A DNA stretch of 5,035 nt, from positions 1-5,035 of the forward strand of contig JAOUHE010000125.1 of NCBI GenBank assembly GCA_029865285.1, in the 5' to 3' direction. Both the position numbers and the translations under genes were made by a program. The first letter of the stretch is position 1; every line of letters starts with the position of its first letter. The stretch is from Chloroflexota bacterium. Lineage in GTDB: Bacteria > Chloroflexota > Limnocylindria > QHBO01. Below, in pieces: positions 4,234-5,035 of the stretch. The notes below the pieces were generated by a model that made no database searches, was not told where the DNA came from, and saw only the letters and a list, made by a program, of their open reading frames with translations.

Positions 4234-5035
4234 TCAGTGAAGAGGCGGCGCAATCTGCGGAAGGCGGTCGCTGCGGGACCGCGCCGACCGCGGAGCCAGA
4301 TGGGGTCACCCGAAGCCTGGCGCGCTGGCATCGGCCGCGGAGCCGGCTGCGCAGCCGGCCGCGGCGTGAAGACCGCCTGGCGAAGAGTCGGCTCAGGCGC
4401 CCCGAGGCTCGCATTCGCCCGCGACTCGACGCTCGGTTCGACGGCCGACGGGGCCGGGCGACCGGCATTGAGCGCAGCGATTGCCTCGTCCAGATCGTCG
4501 GCACCCGGCAGAACGATCTCAGCCCGCGCTCCCTGGCCGACCAGCGCGCGAATTGCCTCGACCTCTGCGGCGTCCCACCCCTCCTGGCGGGCAAGGCGCG
4601 CGAGGCTTTCATCCTCCACTGGATCGGTCTGCGCCGCGCCAACGACGGGCTCGCGCCAGGCGCTCGACGCGACCTCCATCTCATCGACCATCGTCTGCAT
4701 TGATTCCGACCCTGTTTCGGGTCGCGCCACGGGTGGGTCGTCCGTCGAGTGCACCGTCTCCGCCCTCACCTCGGGCGGGCGCCGCCACACGGGTGCGGAA
4801 TCCGATGGCGCAGCCCCGATCCCTATGTGGAAAGGCTCTGCCTCGTGGAGGGTGAAGTCCGATGCCCGATCCAGCACCTCCGGGAGCTCCTGTTCCGGCG
4901 CCGGTGCGAAGTCTGGCTCCGACACGGGCTCGAATGCGACGGCCGTTGACACCGCATCCACACGGGAATCAGTGACATCCGATGCGGACGGCGCCGGATC
5001 AGGCAGAAGGCCATTGTCCGAGTCGAAGTAGGAGG
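4230..5035 (-). CDS. Unrecognised acidic Pro/Ala-rich protein, 5' end outside window
   Basis: I do not recognise this protein. The frame runs without a stop from the right edge to the TGA at 4230, giving at least 267 residues. A GTG at 4961 would give 243 residues but has no ribosome site, and the 24 codons before it have the same Asp/Pro/Ser/Ala-rich composition. The start is therefore probably outside the window. Counting from that GTG, residues 1-115 are acidic and probably disordered. Residues 117-166 look helical (ESLARLARQEGWDAAEVEAI, then a second helix DDLDEAIAALNAG). Residues 167-217 are a Pro/Ala-rich linker, and 219-243 form a basic tail (WLRGRRGP, FRRLRRLFTE) that could be an amphipathic helix binding membrane or nucleic acid. 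No membrane helix, signal peptide or catalytic motif is visible. The stop overlaps the methyltransferase start as ATGA, so the two are probably co-expressed. Confidence 0.65.
   Translation of the reverse strand, partial: SYFDSDNGLLPDPAPSASDVTDSRVDAVSTAVAFEPVSEPDFAPAPEQELPEVLDRASDFTLHEAEPFHIGIGAAPSDSAPVWRRPPEVRAETVHSTDDPPVARPETGSESMQTMVDEMEVASSAWREPVVGAAQTDPVEDESLARLARQEGWDAAEVEAIRALVGQGARAEIVLPGADDLDEAIAALNAGRPAPSAVEPSVESRANASLGAPEPTLRQAVFTPRPAAQPAPRPMPARQASGDPIWLRGRRGPAATAFRRLRRLFTE
4334..4365. repeat. GC-rich inverted repeat inside the acidic protein gene
   Basis: A perfect 18-bp palindrome (4342-4359, GCCGGCTGC followed at once by GCAGCCGGC) is flanked by a 7-bp inverted repeat, GCCGCGG (4334-4340) with CCGCGGC (4359-4365). 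Together they can form a stem of about 15 bp with a 2-base bulge and no built-in loop. It encodes the Pro/Arg/Ala-rich linker TPRPAAQPAPRPM, so it may be a by-product of CCG, CGG and GCx codons. It could slow replication or form mRNA structure, but it is not placed like a terminator. Confidence 0.6.

Noticed and set aside
4004..4684. Reverse-strand frame of 226 codons spanning the ATGA junction
   Set aside because: It is Arg/Ser-rich and domain-free. The alternative frames give a clear methyltransferase and a compositionally consistent upstream protein that meet at a typical ATGA overlap.
3577..5031. Long forward-strand open frame of 484 codons
   Set aside because: It is antisense to the MarR start region, the methyltransferase and the acidic protein gene. 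It is low-complexity Ser/Arg/Ala sequence with no recognisable motif, and it crosses the MarR promoter.

Overview
This is a GC-rich bacterial window with six complete or nearly complete genes and one gene cut by the right edge. It carries no rRNA, tRNA, CRISPR array, transposase or phage gene that I can see. The gene content (a double zinc-ribbon protein with a CxxC-x17-CxxC module, a 61-residue two-helix membrane protein, an ICMT-like methyltransferase, high GC and at least one start that looks leaderless) fits a high-GC Chloroflexota lineage or an actinobacterium. That placement is inference from style, not from a marker gene.

Layout, left to right. At 41-72 lies a strong hairpin just past the end of a reverse-strand gene (93-437) for a 114-residue protein with two zinc ribbons joined by a Gly/Tyr-rich linker. 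A 226-bp divergent intergenic region (438-663) holds a candidate reverse promoter, a 9-base element complementary to that gene's Shine-Dalgarno sequence, and a possible near-leaderless start for the forward gene at 664-849. That forward gene converges, with only 10 bp between stop codons, on a reverse-strand operon running from 3644 down to 860. The operon order is a MarR-family regulator, a DHA2-type 14-helix MFS exporter, and a nicotinamidase (PncA-like). The first two genes overlap by 14 bp and the last two are 9 bp apart, with the PncA ribosome site overlapping the exporter's stop.

The MarR gene has the clearest regulatory site in the window. A consensus -35 (TTGACA) and a near-consensus -10 (GATAAT) lie 16 bp apart. 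The -10 ends 7 bases before a GTG start, so the mRNA is probably leaderless. An 18-bp dyad fills the spacer between the two boxes and is a natural candidate for an autoregulatory MarR operator. The simplest model is that MarR represses its own operon until a ligand releases it, inducing the exporter and the amidase together.

Further right is a second reverse-strand pair. An unrecognised acidic, Pro/Ala-rich protein (4230 to beyond the right edge) overlaps by ATGA the start of an ICMT/PEMT-like membrane methyltransferase (3718-4233). The two are probably translationally coupled. Their promoter is outside the window.

I found no clearly new defence, mobile or biosynthetic system. The points most worth a second look are the MarR promoter/operator, the coupling of a nicotinamidase to a drug-type exporter, the possible Shine-Dalgarno sequestration ahead of the zinc-ribbon gene, and the unidentified partner of the methyltransferase.
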